Positions 35,422 through 43,911 of a DNA stretch of 64,000 nucleotides are shown here, piece by piece. The position numbers were made by a program, and so were the translations under genes. Numbering within the stretch: the first letter of the stretch is position 1; each line of letters starts with the position of its first letter. A model generated the notes under the pieces. That model was not told the origin of the DNA. It worked only from the letters and a program-made list of their open reading frames with translations, and searched no databases. This stretch comes from Sphingomonas sp. LY29. GTDB taxonomy: Bacteria > Pseudomonadota > Alphaproteobacteria > Sphingomonadales > Sphingomonadaceae. Where the stretch lies: the NCBI RefSeq assembly GCF_035593985.1, contig NZ_CP141587.1:930001-994000 (forward strand). Direction: 5' to 3'.

Positions 35422-36266
35422 GGCACTTCGCGTCGACGGTCGCGATCGACTGGTCGGGCGCGAAGGGAAAGAAGCACAAGGGCATCGCGGTGGCCGAGGC
35501 GCGCGGCGACGAGGCGCCGATCCTCGTTCGCCCGGGTCATGTCTGGTCTCGAAGCGAAGTGCTCGACTGGCTGCTCGACCGAGCCGCAGCGGAGCCGACA
35601 TTGTTCGGCTTCGACTTCAGCTTCGCCCCTCCATACGTCGAGCGCGGCGCCTATCTGCCCGGCGAAGACGGCATTCCCGACACGGCGCGCGACTTCTGGG
35701 CCTATGTCGACCGAGTGAGCGACGACGAGGATCTGGGTGCGGCCTCGTTTCTGGAGCAGGCGCACCGACGCCATTTCTACTTCGGCATCGCCGACGGGCG
35801 GAAGGCCGACTTCGTCCACTTCCGCCGCTGTGACGCCGCGCTCAACGCGCAGGGCGGGCGCAAGACCGCGAGCGCCTATGACGCGATCGGCGCGGCGCAG
35901 GTCGCGAAGGCGAGTTTCTCGGGCATGCGCCTGCTCCACCGCATCGACGGACAGGTCGCGATCTGGCCAATGGACGAGCTCGGCGCCGGGCAGAGCGCGG
36001 TGGTGGAGATCTACACGCGCATCTACATTCGCAATGCGGGCCTGCCGGGGAAGAAAATCCGGTCGGCGGAAGAATTGGACGAAGCGCTGATCGCGCTCGG
36101 CTCACCCCCTGCCCGTCTCGACCGCGACCCCAGCGACCATGAGAGCGACGCGCTGATCACCGCCGCGGGAATGCGCGCGCACTTGGCGCACCCCGAGGCC
36201 TTTGCGCCTGTCGCGATGACCGAGGCGATTGCGCGAAGCGAGGGATGGACGTTCGGGGTGACCTGA
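35418..36266 (+). CDS. DUF429-like protein (predicted RNase H fold)
   Basis: A 282-residue protein starting at a GTG that overlaps the upstream stop. TVAIDWSGAKGKKHKGIAVA near the N-terminus has the aspartate expected at the first RNase H-like strand. The central LFGFDFSFAPPY and the late DHESDALITAAGMRAHL supply further conserved acidic residues typical of DUF429. No activity is established for the family. Co-translation with a membrane channel gives no clear clue. The gene ends just before tRNA-Thr. Confidence 0.7.
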   Translation: MRHFASTVAIDWSGAKGKKHKGIAVAEARGDEAPILVRPGHVWSRSEVLDWLLDRAAAEPTLFGFDFSFAPPYVERGAYLPGEDGIPDTARDFWAYVDRVSDDEDLGAASFLEQAHRRHFYFGIADGRKADFVHFRRCDAALNAQGGRKTASAYDAIGAAQVAKASFSGMRLLHRIDGQVAIWPMDELGAGQSAVVEIYTRIYIRNAGLPGKKIRSAEELDEALIALGSPPARLDRDPSDHESDALITAAGMRAHLAHPEAFAPVAMTEAIARSEGWTFGVT

Positions 36267-36286
36267 CGCTAATGGCGGCCCCGCGT

Positions 36287-36362
36287 GCCGGTTTAGCTCA
36301 GTTGGTAGAGCAGCGGTTTTGTAAACCGAAGGTCGCGGGTTCGACTCCTGCAACCGGCACCA
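36287..36362 (+). tRNA. tRNA-Thr (anticodon TGT)
   Basis: A 76-base cloverleaf: acceptor GCCGGTT...AACCGGC, D arm GCTC...GAGC, anticodon loop TTTGTAA with anticodon TGT (reads ACA), T arm GCGGG-TTCGACT-CCTGC, and encoded ACCA at 36359-36362. The outermost anticodon-stem pair is a mismatch (G-A), but the rest is regular. It is convergent with the end of the six-gene minus-strand operon. Confidence 0.93.
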
Positions 36363-36426
36363 TCAATTTACTCGCGCTGACCGTTCCTTTGGCCAAGGGT
36401 AGGACAAGTCGCCGATCGCCATCCGA

Positions 36427-37764
36427 TCAGTCCGGTTCGGCGAGGTCGCTCGTATATTGCTGCGCCTTATGCCCGTCGGGCAAGGTGTCGACTGCGATTG
36501 CGACAGTGCCAAGCAAATGTTCGAGCGCGGCGCGTGCCGGACCGGCATGGCGCATCGACCCGCGTGACAGCGACAGCAGGATGGTGCCGTCGACGCGCTG
36601 GTGAAGCGCATATTGTGCGATTGGCAGTGGCCGGAGGGCGTGGGTCACCTCGATGTTGTTGCGCCATGCGCCGGCCGCGTCTCGGAAGCGCACCGGTCGC
36701 CGCCCGACCAGGTCGATGATCACCCGCTCCCCCCTAACGGTTGCGAGCGCGCCCTGGTCGCCGGTGCGATAGCGCAGCAGCGGCAGGCAGAAATTGAAGC
36801 CGCCGGTGACGGTCAGCTCGCCGCGCTCTCCGTCGGGAAGCGCGCGTCCTTGCTCGTCAATGACCTCGACCCACAGCCGATCCTGCAGCAGGACATGCGC
36901 GCCCAGCGAAGGGTCGAACACCGCGATCGGCCCGACCTCGTTCATCGAATAAAGGTCGAGCACGGGGCAGCCGAACCTTTCTTCCAGCGCCGACCGGAGA
37001 CCGTCGCTCAGCATCATCGAGACCGACAGCAGTGCCCTGGGACGGCTGGTGACGCCGAGGTCCAGCAGCACTTCGAACGACAGGGGATCGCCAGCGATAA
37101 ACTCGGGCGCGAGTGCATCGATGTAGGCGGCTCGGTCGTCGGGGGAATGCCAATCGTCGGGGTGGAGGTTGATCTTGGCGAGGCCGGACTCGCCCATTTG
37201 CGGAGTCACCGACGTATAGGTGAAACAGGTTTGCTGATGTCCTATCAGCACCACGCCAACCTGCCCCGCGCCATGCTTCGGCACGATCCCGAACAGTGCC
37301 AGCGCCCGCTTGTGGAAGCTGAGGTAGCGGCCCGCGACCTGCGGGTGCGAGGGGACCAGCAGGCTGTGGCCCGTGGTGCCGGTCGTCTGGAAATTGATCA
37401 GGCGCGAAAGATCGACCGGGTCGGGGACGAAGCGGGCAATGTCCTGGGCAAGATCGGCGCGCGATACGGGTTGGACATCCGCCAAGGTCGCCGGCACCGG
37501 GCCGAGCGCGCGATAATGAGGGATGTCGTCAAAGCATTGCCGAATGAAGTCCGGCAGCCATGGTGGCTGGCTCTGTCCGGTCACTGCGGGACCGAGTTCC
37601 GCCTCGAACAAGGCAAGCGCGGACAGATCATCACTGGTCAGGCGGTTGCCGCTTTGATTGCGGTAACGCGGCGCTTTCTGATGTTCGCGCATGAAGGTCA
37701 GGATTGCCCGACCCTGCGCGGTCAAGGTCGGATAGCGGTCGTCGTCGTCGGCATCTCGGGTCAT
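36427..37764 (-). CDS. PaaK/CapK-like adenylate-forming enzyme (operon gene 6)
   Basis: A 445-residue protein. TTGTTG (residues 127-132, in NFQTTGTTGHSLLVPS) is the phosphate-binding motif of AMP-forming ligases. LDLYSMNEVGPIAVFDPS resembles the A5-type region, and LPLLRYRTGDQGAL is the Y-R-T-G-D motif of this superfamily. The spacing resembles phenylacetate-CoA ligase and CapK-like proteins. These activate a carboxylic acid as an acyl-AMP. The C-terminus is short. Start: ATG 37764 overlaps the preceding stop (ATGA), and an ATG 12 bases earlier (37776) is less likely. Substrate unknown. Confidence 0.78.
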   Translation of the reverse strand: MTRDADDDDRYPTLTAQGRAILTFMREHQKAPRYRNQSGNRLTSDDLSALALFEAELGPAVTGQSQPPWLPDFIRQCFDDIPHYRALGPVPATLADVQPVSRADLAQDIARFVPDPVDLSRLINFQTTGTTGHSLLVPSHPQVAGRYLSFHKRALALFGIVPKHGAGQVGVVLIGHQQTCFTYTSVTPQMGESGLAKINLHPDDWHSPDDRAAYIDALAPEFIAGDPLSFEVLLDLGVTSRPRALLSVSMMLSDGLRSALEERFGCPVLDLYSMNEVGPIAVFDPSLGAHVLLQDRLWVEVIDEQGRALPDGERGELTVTGGFNFCLPLLRYRTGDQGALATVRGERVIIDLVGRRPVRFRDAAGAWRNNIEVTHALRPLPIAQYALHQRVDGTILLSLSRGSMRHAGPARAALEHLLGTVAIAVDTLPDGHKAQQYTSDLAEPD

Positions 37765-38345
37765 TCGCGCGTCCATTTATCGGCCGACTCATGTGCCGCC
37801 TTGCGCGCCAGCGCGTCGCGAACCTCGCGGGCGCGCTGCTCGGCGAGACGGCTGGCGTCGAGCAGCCGCGCTCGTTCCAGCGCGCTGACCGCGGACAGCC
37901 GGTCGCGGGCCTGTTCGGCGCTCTCGCCTGCCGGTCGCAGCCCCAGCCGCGCCAGCATGGTGCGCGCCAGTTCCTCGCGCCGGTCGGCTTGCTCGACATA
38001 AGCGTGCGCGCTCGCCTGCCCGGCCAGCTCGCCGAGCGACGTCAACAGGAAGTCCGACAGGCGGGACGGGGCGGGCGGCCGGTCGCGCAGCCAGTCGTCG
38101 GCCAGGAGCCAGGCGGCGATTGAACCGAGCATCAATCGGTTGCGCTGGTCGCCTGGCTGACCGGCCGCGAAGGCGCGCCGGATGGTACCATCGACGCCAA
38201 GGCCCAGGTCGTGGATGACGTCGCCCAGAAGGGCCGCGACCGCCACGCCGTCGCGCTGGGCAAGCGCGGGCTCGCCAAGGAAATCGGCGGGGGTTTCGGC
38301 AATCCTGCGCAGGATCGCTTCGAGGGGCGGGCCAAGATCGTTCAT
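37761..38345 (-). CDS. Unknown helical protein, 194 residues (operon gene 5)
   Basis: From the ATG at 38345, four bases after the radical SAM stop. The sequence is predicted helical throughout: MNDLGPPLEAILRRIAETPA, SIAAWLLADDWLRDRPPAP, and a long charged C-terminal segment (RARLLDASRLAEQRAREVRD) that could be a coiled coil. No family is recognised and no signal peptide is seen. Its place between a radical SAM enzyme and an adenylating enzyme suggests an accessory or substrate-carrier role. That is only inference. Confidence 0.7.
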   Translation of the reverse strand: MNDLGPPLEAILRRIAETPADFLGEPALAQRDGVAVAALLGDVIHDLGLGVDGTIRRAFAAGQPGDQRNRLMLGSIAAWLLADDWLRDRPPAPSRLSDFLLTSLGELAGQASAHAYVEQADRREELARTMLARLGLRPAGESAEQARDRLSAVSALERARLLDASRLAEQRAREVRDALARKAAHESADKWTRE

Positions 38346-38349
38346 TCGT

Positions 38350-39318
38350 TCACGCCGCAAACTTCCCGAAAAACTGGGTCGATGGACAGTCGTCGCACAC
38401 TGCCGCCCTATGCCGTTGCCGGGACTGGCGGAAGCGCGCCGCAAGGCTGTCCACGTCGGCCACGGTCCGCAGCTGGTCGATGGCCACCCCATGGTCATCG
38501 AGCGTGAAGCTGCACGGACCGATCCGGCCAAGCTCATCGACGAATAGGAATTGCTCGCCGGGGCCGCAGTCGTGCACCGCGAGCGGGTGACCGCGCGTGC
38601 TGGCGTCGATCCGCGCGAGATAGTCCGGGCTGGCGCACAGCCGAACACCGCGCGCGCCAAGCTCGTCCTTTAGCGCGGGAATCGTGTCGGAAAGCCGTCG
38701 GCTATCGTCTGGACGCAGCGCCTGTGCGGGAAAGAAGTCGGGCCTGTCCCGGCCGCCAAGCTGGTTGAAGGTGATGTCGTCGATTCCCCAGTCGGCAAGC
38801 GTTCGGCAAAGGTCGGCAAAAGACGGCAGCGTCGCCTGCATCAGCACGATATTGGCGCGAAGTTTCAGCCGAGCGCCCTCCCGGGCCCGCTCAGAGGCAA
38901 GCGCCACAATCGCAGATCGAACCCGGTCGTAAGCCCCGGGCGCACCCCGCAGTCCGTCATGGACAGACGCAGGCCCGTCGAGGCTGAAGGTCACTTCCGC
39001 GAAATGATCGAGCAGGTGGCGACGCACCTCCAGATTGTCCATTCGCGTGCCATTACTGGTCATGCTGAGGGCGACGGCCGCATGACGCGCGAGGCGGGCA
39101 GAGAGCCCGAACAACGGTCGCCAGAGCATCGGCTCGCCGCCGAGCCAACTGACGAGCAGGGGCTCGCCCCGCATCCGGGCGGCATCGGCGACAAGGCCGA
39201 TCACCCGCTCGACCTCGTCAGGATCGGCGGCATGGCGGGCAATCGGCAGCCGCCGGTCGTAGGCGCAAAAACCGCACGAGAAATTGCAGTGGGTGGTGAT
39301 GCGCCAAAGCAGGATCAT
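38350..39318 (-). CDS. Radical SAM enzyme with C-terminal auxiliary-cluster cysteines (operon gene 4)
   Basis: A 322-residue protein. C11, C15 and C18 (HCNFSCGFCAY) form the CX3CX2C motif that binds the SAM-reducing iron-sulfur cluster. GGEP at 60-63 is the usual SAM-binding element, and TSNGT and FSLDGP follow in the barrel. C-terminal C251, C269, C308 and C311 (HDCGPGEQF, GPCSF, CDDCP) are arranged like a SPASM/twitch auxiliary cluster. Such enzymes commonly modify peptide or protein side chains. The start overlaps the VWA gene's stop (ATGA). Confidence 0.88.
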   Translation of the reverse strand: MILLWRITTHCNFSCGFCAYDRRLPIARHAADPDEVERVIGLVADAARMRGEPLLVSWLGGEPMLWRPLFGLSARLARHAAVALSMTSNGTRMDNLEVRRHLLDHFAEVTFSLDGPASVHDGLRGAPGAYDRVRSAIVALASERAREGARLKLRANIVLMQATLPSFADLCRTLADWGIDDITFNQLGGRDRPDFFPAQALRPDDSRRLSDTIPALKDELGARGVRLCASPDYLARIDASTRGHPLAVHDCGPGEQFLFVDELGRIGPCSFTLDDHGVAIDQLRTVADVDSLAARFRQSRQRHRAAVCDDCPSTQFFGKFAA

Positions 39319-41063
39319 GCGGCAACCCTGTCTGAAGCCTGCTGATAATGGCGCTTGGCGAAGCGGCGCGCGAAGTCGAGCAAATCTTCGAACGTGAGGA
39401 CGCGCTCGATTTCCCAACCTTGCTCCCGCGCGCGGGTCATCCACGCGAGATCGTCCCGAACCATATTGAGCGCCATCATCCCGCCGCCGCGCGCCGCCTT
39501 CAACGCCATGGCCGACACGTCCCAGCCGCTGTTCCCGCGTTCGTCGGCGTCGAACATGGTCGAAATGCCGTCGTCGCTGATCTGGACGATGCGAACCGCC
39601 CGTGCGTCTTCTTTTCGGTTGGCGTAAGTGTCGCGCAGCTTGTGGATGGGAAAGGCGGTCGCACCGCCGAAATAGCCCGTCAGAATGGCCAGGATCGCAT
39701 CCTCCTGGTTCGAAAAGCCGTCGGTCGACATCATCTGCTGCTTGCCGCTCCACAGCGTGACTTGCACCTTGGCGCCGGTACGCAGGGCCGACAGCGCGAT
39801 GATGGCACCGGCGAGCGTGAGGAAGGAGATGCGTCGGCGGGGGTCGGGCATCGACCCGCTGCTGTCGACGTAGAGGTCGAGATCCACCGGTTGGGTGCGG
39901 ACTTCCTCGCCCGCGACCTCACCGTACGTCCGGCGCACCGTGGTCAGTCCGGGGATAGGATGCGGGGATTGGGCAAGCGTCGACAGCCAGTCGATCTCGT
40001 CGAACGAATCGCCAAATTCCCACGGCTCGAGCCCCTCCATCTGAGGCTCGGTCGCGCCCGGCTGTCGAAGCGTGGGGAACGGGACGAGGTGGGGAATGGC
40101 CTGTTCGCGATAGTAGAGCGCCGCGATCTGCTCGTCCGTCAGGTCGATCCCACCTGCGCGGAGGATCTCGCCATATTCCCACGTCTCGCGCCGCTGGCCG
40201 GCGCCGCTGCCCTTCGATGGCTCGATCGGCTTATTGGTATCCGCACCTTCCGTGTCCTGGCCGGTGATGCGCGGATCCTGCGACGGGTGCAGGCTCGGCC
40301 CGCCCTCCCCCTCCTCCATGTCGCTAAGGCCCACCGCGTCGCCGCCAAGCGCCGCGTCGCGCGTGTCGAACAGGGCATCGGCCGGGCCGAGCGCATTCTG
40401 GTCTTCAACCAGGTACGGCAGCACCAGCGCGGTAAAGCGGCTCGCCCCGACCAGCCAGTCGCGGGCATAGACGCGGACGATCCGCGCGCCGAGCCACGCA
40501 TCGCCGAGCAGGCGCGCGTCCTCCGTCTCCCCGCCGATCGATCCGCGGTCGAGCGACCAGAGCGATTCGTAAATGCCCATGTAAAAACGCCACAGCCGGC
40601 TCGACGACGCGCCGCTGACGGCGGCCAGCGCGCGGTAGATGTCGCCGATCCGCAGCCCTTCTTGCCGTTGCAGCCGGTCGTTGATCAGCAGGTCGGTGAA
40701 TAGGTTGGCGACCATCGGGGCATGCGCTTCGAGGGTCGGGAGTTCCTTGCGGATGCGGGCGATCAGCCGGAGGTGATCGGTCGGCGTCGCGGGGGCGAGG
40801 ACATGGTGGCCAATTTCATGCGCAAGCACTTCGACACCATAGTCTTCGAGCGCGAAGCGGCGTACCTGCGGCAGATCGATGACCACGCTTTTGTCGGCAA
40901 GCCGGATCATCGCGAAGCTGCCCTGCAATCCTTCGCGCGCTGCGTCGGGCGAGCTGACGCAAAGAAGGGGATCGTGGAGCCGCGTATACTTGCTCCAATG
41001 GGCAAGCGCGGCGGGCCAGTCGGCGCGCCAGCGCGCGACCAACTCCTCGTCGGTCATGCTCAT
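39315..41063 (-). CDS. Metallopeptidase-like plus VWA-domain protein (operon gene 3)
   Basis: A 582-residue protein. HEIGHH at 82-87 is a zinc-peptidase type motif, and D124 in NLFTDLLIND could be the third metal ligand, as in DUF2201-type N-terminal domains. Residues ~230-300 form a polar linker (EEGEGGPSLHPSQDP). The C-terminal VWA domain has the MIDAS residues D400, S402 and S404 in LYVDSSGSM, T469 in GGATAF, and D497/D498 in ISDDGIS. VWA proteins of this kind pair with MoxR ATPases, as here. The stop overlaps the radical SAM start. Confidence 0.85.
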   Translation of the reverse strand: MSMTDEELVARWRADWPAALAHWSKYTRLHDPLLCVSSPDAAREGLQGSFAMIRLADKSVVIDLPQVRRFALEDYGVEVLAHEIGHHVLAPATPTDHLRLIARIRKELPTLEAHAPMVANLFTDLLINDRLQRQEGLRIGDIYRALAAVSGASSSRLWRFYMGIYESLWSLDRGSIGGETEDARLLGDAWLGARIVRVYARDWLVGASRFTALVLPYLVEDQNALGPADALFDTRDAALGGDAVGLSDMEEGEGGPSLHPSQDPRITGQDTEGADTNKPIEPSKGSGAGQRRETWEYGEILRAGGIDLTDEQIAALYYREQAIPHLVPFPTLRQPGATEPQMEGLEPWEFGDSFDEIDWLSTLAQSPHPIPGLTTVRRTYGEVAGEEVRTQPVDLDLYVDSSGSMPDPRRRISFLTLAGAIIALSALRTGAKVQVTLWSGKQQMMSTDGFSNQEDAILAILTGYFGGATAFPIHKLRDTYANRKEDARAVRIVQISDDGISTMFDADERGNSGWDVSAMALKAARGGGMMALNMVRDDLAWMTRAREQGWEIERVLTFEDLLDFARRFAKRHYQQASDRVAA

Positions 41064-42049
41064 GGCCGCCGCCGCGAATAGACCCTGAGCTGGTAGGACC
41101 AGGGCGAGGCGAGCGCGATGCTGTCGTCAGTGAGCGCCATGGCCAGCCCGTTCGCGGGCAAGTCGCACTCCAGCGGGTGACCGTCGACCTCGACGCCCCG
41201 GTCAAGCGTGACCGGCGCGGGGTTGGCGGCCTTGGCGCCGGTGAGCGCTTCGGCGAAAACCGGACGCAGGGTCGCTCCATAGGTATCGGCGTCGAGCAGA
41301 AAGTGCTGATCACCCGAGCGTGCGAAGAATGCGTTGCCGAACGCGAACAGCACCGGAGGCACGGGAAAGCGACCGCCGAGCCCGGTGAAGCTGCCGACGC
41401 GATGGCCTTCGCTTGGCGTACTGCCATCGGGACGCCACCAGCGCGACGATCGGAACGAGGCGACGATCTCGTCCCACGAGGCGTCGGGTTGCGCGCTCAC
41501 CGCCTGGAGCGCCAGCGCGGGGTTGATTGCTACCCCGAGCGCGGCATCGCGAAGATGCGCCGCTCCCGCGCGCCAACCGGCAAGGATGACCAGCGCGCGA
41601 AGATCGGGCACCGAACGCACCTCGCCGCCAAGCCGCGCCAGAATATCCATCCACTCGTCGATCCGCACTCCCGGCACGGCGGCCAGGTTGATCGCGGCGT
41701 TGGTCAGCGCGCCGAGCGTATCGCGCGGATTGATGGCGACGAGAGGGGCGAGTGCCGGGGCGACCTCGCGCCACAGCTTCAGCACCATCGCCGAGCGCGG
41801 GGTGTCGCCTGCACGCCCATGCTCGACCAGCGACAGCGCCATGTCGAACACTGTGTCGATAAACGCCGCGCCGCCGTCGGGTCGCTCGCGCAGGACATGG
41901 CCAAGCAACGGATCGACCGGATCGCGCAGGAAGGCGGACAGCGCGGCGGTGTCGAGGTTCGGCTGCCGCGAGCGAGCCATCGCGACGCGCGCGTTAAGGC
42001 CGGCCCGCCGGTCCGCCAGCAGATCGGCGAGCGGCGCGCTGACCGGCAT
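41060..42049 (-). CDS. Unknown protein, 329 residues (operon gene 2)
   Basis: From the ATG at 42049, which overlaps the AAA gene's stop (TGATG). A GTG at 42067 is an alternative. The first two thirds are helical with repeat-like hydrophobic heptads (DTVFDMALSLVEHGRAGDT, TLGALTNAAINLAAVPGVRI), perhaps HEAT-like. The last ~70 residues look beta-rich (VEVDGHPLECDLPANGLAMA). No family is recognised. The stop overlaps the VWA gene's start by four bases, so it is probably a subunit or adaptor of the MoxR-VWA pair. Confidence 0.75.
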   Translation of the reverse strand: MPVSAPLADLLADRRAGLNARVAMARSRQPNLDTAALSAFLRDPVDPLLGHVLRERPDGGAAFIDTVFDMALSLVEHGRAGDTPRSAMVLKLWREVAPALAPLVAINPRDTLGALTNAAINLAAVPGVRIDEWMDILARLGGEVRSVPDLRALVILAGWRAGAAHLRDAALGVAINPALALQAVSAQPDASWDEIVASFRSSRWWRPDGSTPSEGHRVGSFTGLGGRFPVPPVLFAFGNAFFARSGDQHFLLDADTYGATLRPVFAEALTGAKAANPAPVTLDRGVEVDGHPLECDLPANGLAMALTDDSIALASPWSYQLRVYSRRRP

Positions 42050-43641
42050 CAGCGGGTTTCGAGCCACGCGAGATAGTTCGTGTAGCGCTGGTGCAGATAT
42101 TTCAGCTTGAGCAAGTCGTCGTAGAGCGGGCCGTAGAGCTTGCGCCCCTTGCCGAGCTCCGTCACCAGCCGTTCGATGCGGGTCAGCCGGCTTCGCACGG
42201 TCCGCGCTTCCAGCCCGTGAAGCCCTTGATCGAACTCGGTCGACAGCGCCCCGACCGGATCGTCGCGATCGAGATCGAGCCGGTCGTATTCGGCGTTCGA
42301 GGAATCGAACAAGGCGCGCAGCCAGCTTAGTCGGTCGGCGCGATAGGCGGCATTCTCGGGTCGGGCGAAGAAAGGCGCGTCGACGTCGGGATGAAGCTTG
42401 TCGTTGAGGACGAACGGCAGCACCTGGCGCACGTCTTCGAGGTCGACCTCGGCTGAGCCGCGGAACCAGCTCATCGCCTTGGCGAAGGTGAGCAGCGTCA
42501 TCAGGTTGCGAACCGACAGGCCATTCATCGTCTGGCAGCCCAAGTCCTTGAGCCGGTCGCGCCCTTGGTCCGCAGCAACCGCCGCCGCCCAGTCGACCCG
42601 CGACAGACGCGCGGTGTCCTTGGTCATATATTCGAACTGCTCGCCGGCCGATTCGAACAGCTCGAACTGGCTGCTGAAGAATTCGATGCGACGGCGGACG
42701 TGCTCGGGAACGGGAATGGCGCGAATGGCGCGGGTCATCCGGTCGAGCTCTTCGGTCGTGAAAACGATCTGCGACGGGACGACATCCTCGGGCCGGACAT
42801 TGGCCTCGATCCGCATCAGCAGGTCGTTGAGGAAGCGCGGATTGAACGACAGCGCCTGGACGATAACGTCGATGCGGTCGCGCAGCGCCTCGATCACCTG
42901 ATAGGTGCCGCCGCCCGCATCGTCATTGGCGGTCAGGTACCATGCGGCATCGGGACATTCGTAGATGTGGCCCAGCACCTCGGCATAATTGTCGCCCATC
43001 ACCGTCAGCAACGCGCTCTGCGTGCGGGTCGGGATGCGATTATATTCGTCGATGATCCTGACCCGCATCGACAGCCAAGGGCGCCAAGCGATGCGGATTT
43101 CTTCCATCGACTGCGCGCCGACGAGATCGGCGGGGAGTGGATTGCCGAGCAGGTCGGCGATTGTCATCTGCGGATGGCCATGCTGCATCGAGCGACGAAC
43201 CTCGCGCGGGCTGTAGCCGGCAAGGACGCCCATCAAGATCGCGCTGGCGGTCTTGCCGCGCCCGGGGCCGCCGACGAACAGGCACTTGCTGCGCGTGGCG
43301 AAGGTCAGCAGCGGCAGGAGGACGTAAGACGAATAGCTCTGGGCCGAGGGGAGCACCAGTTCGGACCCGCTGTCACCGATCGGAAAGGCGGCGGGCGGAC
43401 CGTCATTATATTCAATGTCGTAATGCGGGCTGATGATCGCGTGATTGACGATCCAGAAATAGGCCTGGCGCAGCTTCTCGTCGAGCGGCAGCGCCCCGTC
43501 CGCCTCGGCGTCGGACACCGCCAGCGGCCCTTCGAACAGTTCGGCGACATCATACGCCGTCGATTGGCGCGCGGCAGCTGGATTGGTCGGCGACTTGGAA
43601 ATCGAAGAGAAGATGTTCAGCAGATCCGACCCAAACGCCAT
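42049..43641 (-). CDS. MoxR-type AAA+ ATPase (operon gene 1)
   Basis: A 530-residue ATPase from the ATG at 43641, which follows GAGGG with a seven-base gap. Walker A is GGPGRGKT (124-131), Walker B RIIDEYN (195-201, in RVRIIDEYNRIP), sensor 1 YLTAND (N239), with EALRDRIDV holding the arginine finger region. The helix-2 insert (MQHGHPQMTIADLLGNPLP) is typical of MoxR proteins. A ~100-residue N-terminal and a long helical C-terminal extension make it larger than MoxR (about 330). MoxR ATPases remodel protein complexes with a VWA partner. Confidence 0.9.
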   Translation of the reverse strand: MAFGSDLLNIFSSISKSPTNPAAARQSTAYDVAELFEGPLAVSDAEADGALPLDEKLRQAYFWIVNHAIISPHYDIEYNDGPPAAFPIGDSGSELVLPSAQSYSSYVLLPLLTFATRSKCLFVGGPGRGKTASAILMGVLAGYSPREVRRSMQHGHPQMTIADLLGNPLPADLVGAQSMEEIRIAWRPWLSMRVRIIDEYNRIPTRTQSALLTVMGDNYAEVLGHIYECPDAAWYLTANDDAGGGTYQVIEALRDRIDVIVQALSFNPRFLNDLLMRIEANVRPEDVVPSQIVFTTEELDRMTRAIRAIPVPEHVRRRIEFFSSQFELFESAGEQFEYMTKDTARLSRVDWAAAVAADQGRDRLKDLGCQTMNGLSVRNLMTLLTFAKAMSWFRGSAEVDLEDVRQVLPFVLNDKLHPDVDAPFFARPENAAYRADRLSWLRALFDSSNAEYDRLDLDRDDPVGALSTEFDQGLHGLEARTVRSRLTRIERLVTELGKGRKLYGPLYDDLLKLKYLHQRYTNYLAWLETR

Positions 43642-43670
43642 TCGACAACCCTCAATTTCCGGTATCGGAA

Positions 43671-43698
43671 TTTGTAGTGTCGGGACCCGCTTTGGCAA
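43671..43698 (-). promoter_or_regulatory. Candidate promoter of the MoxR-VWA-radical SAM operon
   Basis: Reading the minus strand, TTGCCA (43698-43693) and TACAAA (43676-43671) are separated by 16 bases, close to a housekeeping -35/-10 pair. It would start the transcript about 25 bases before the ATPase ATG. It matches the consensus only in part. Confidence 0.35.
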
Positions 43699-43867
43699 TT
43701 GCTTTCACCGATGCGAAATTCGGCTCGAATAGAAAAATCAGTCGGCCCGCCGAAAGCAGATGTGCCGCTGTTCGGCGCTGCTGAAAAAAATTTTCGGTGG
43801 CCGTGGAACCCGAACCCGCGACCGACGTTTTGCTATCGTGGTTCAATTCTTCGGAAGCGAACCATGG

Positions 43868-43896
43868 AACCCCGGCAACTTCGGTTGCCGGGGTTT
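43868..43896. terminator. Strong hairpin with TTCG tetraloop, end of the threonine-synthase-like gene
   Basis: AACCCCGGCAAC (43868-43879), loop TTCG, GTTGCCGGGGTT (43884-43895): a perfect 12-bp stem with a very stable loop. It lies 16 bases after the stop of the minus-strand threonine-synthase-like gene and separates it from the next operon. No T-run follows on either strand. Confidence 0.7.
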
Positions 43897-43911
43897 ACTC
43901 GTTTCTGGGGC

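Noticed and set aside
36287..43650. Mobile island at tRNA-Thr carrying the MoxR/radical SAM operon
   Set aside because: G+C and codon usage look like the host, no integrase is present, and I found no repeat of the tRNA 3' end at the far boundary.
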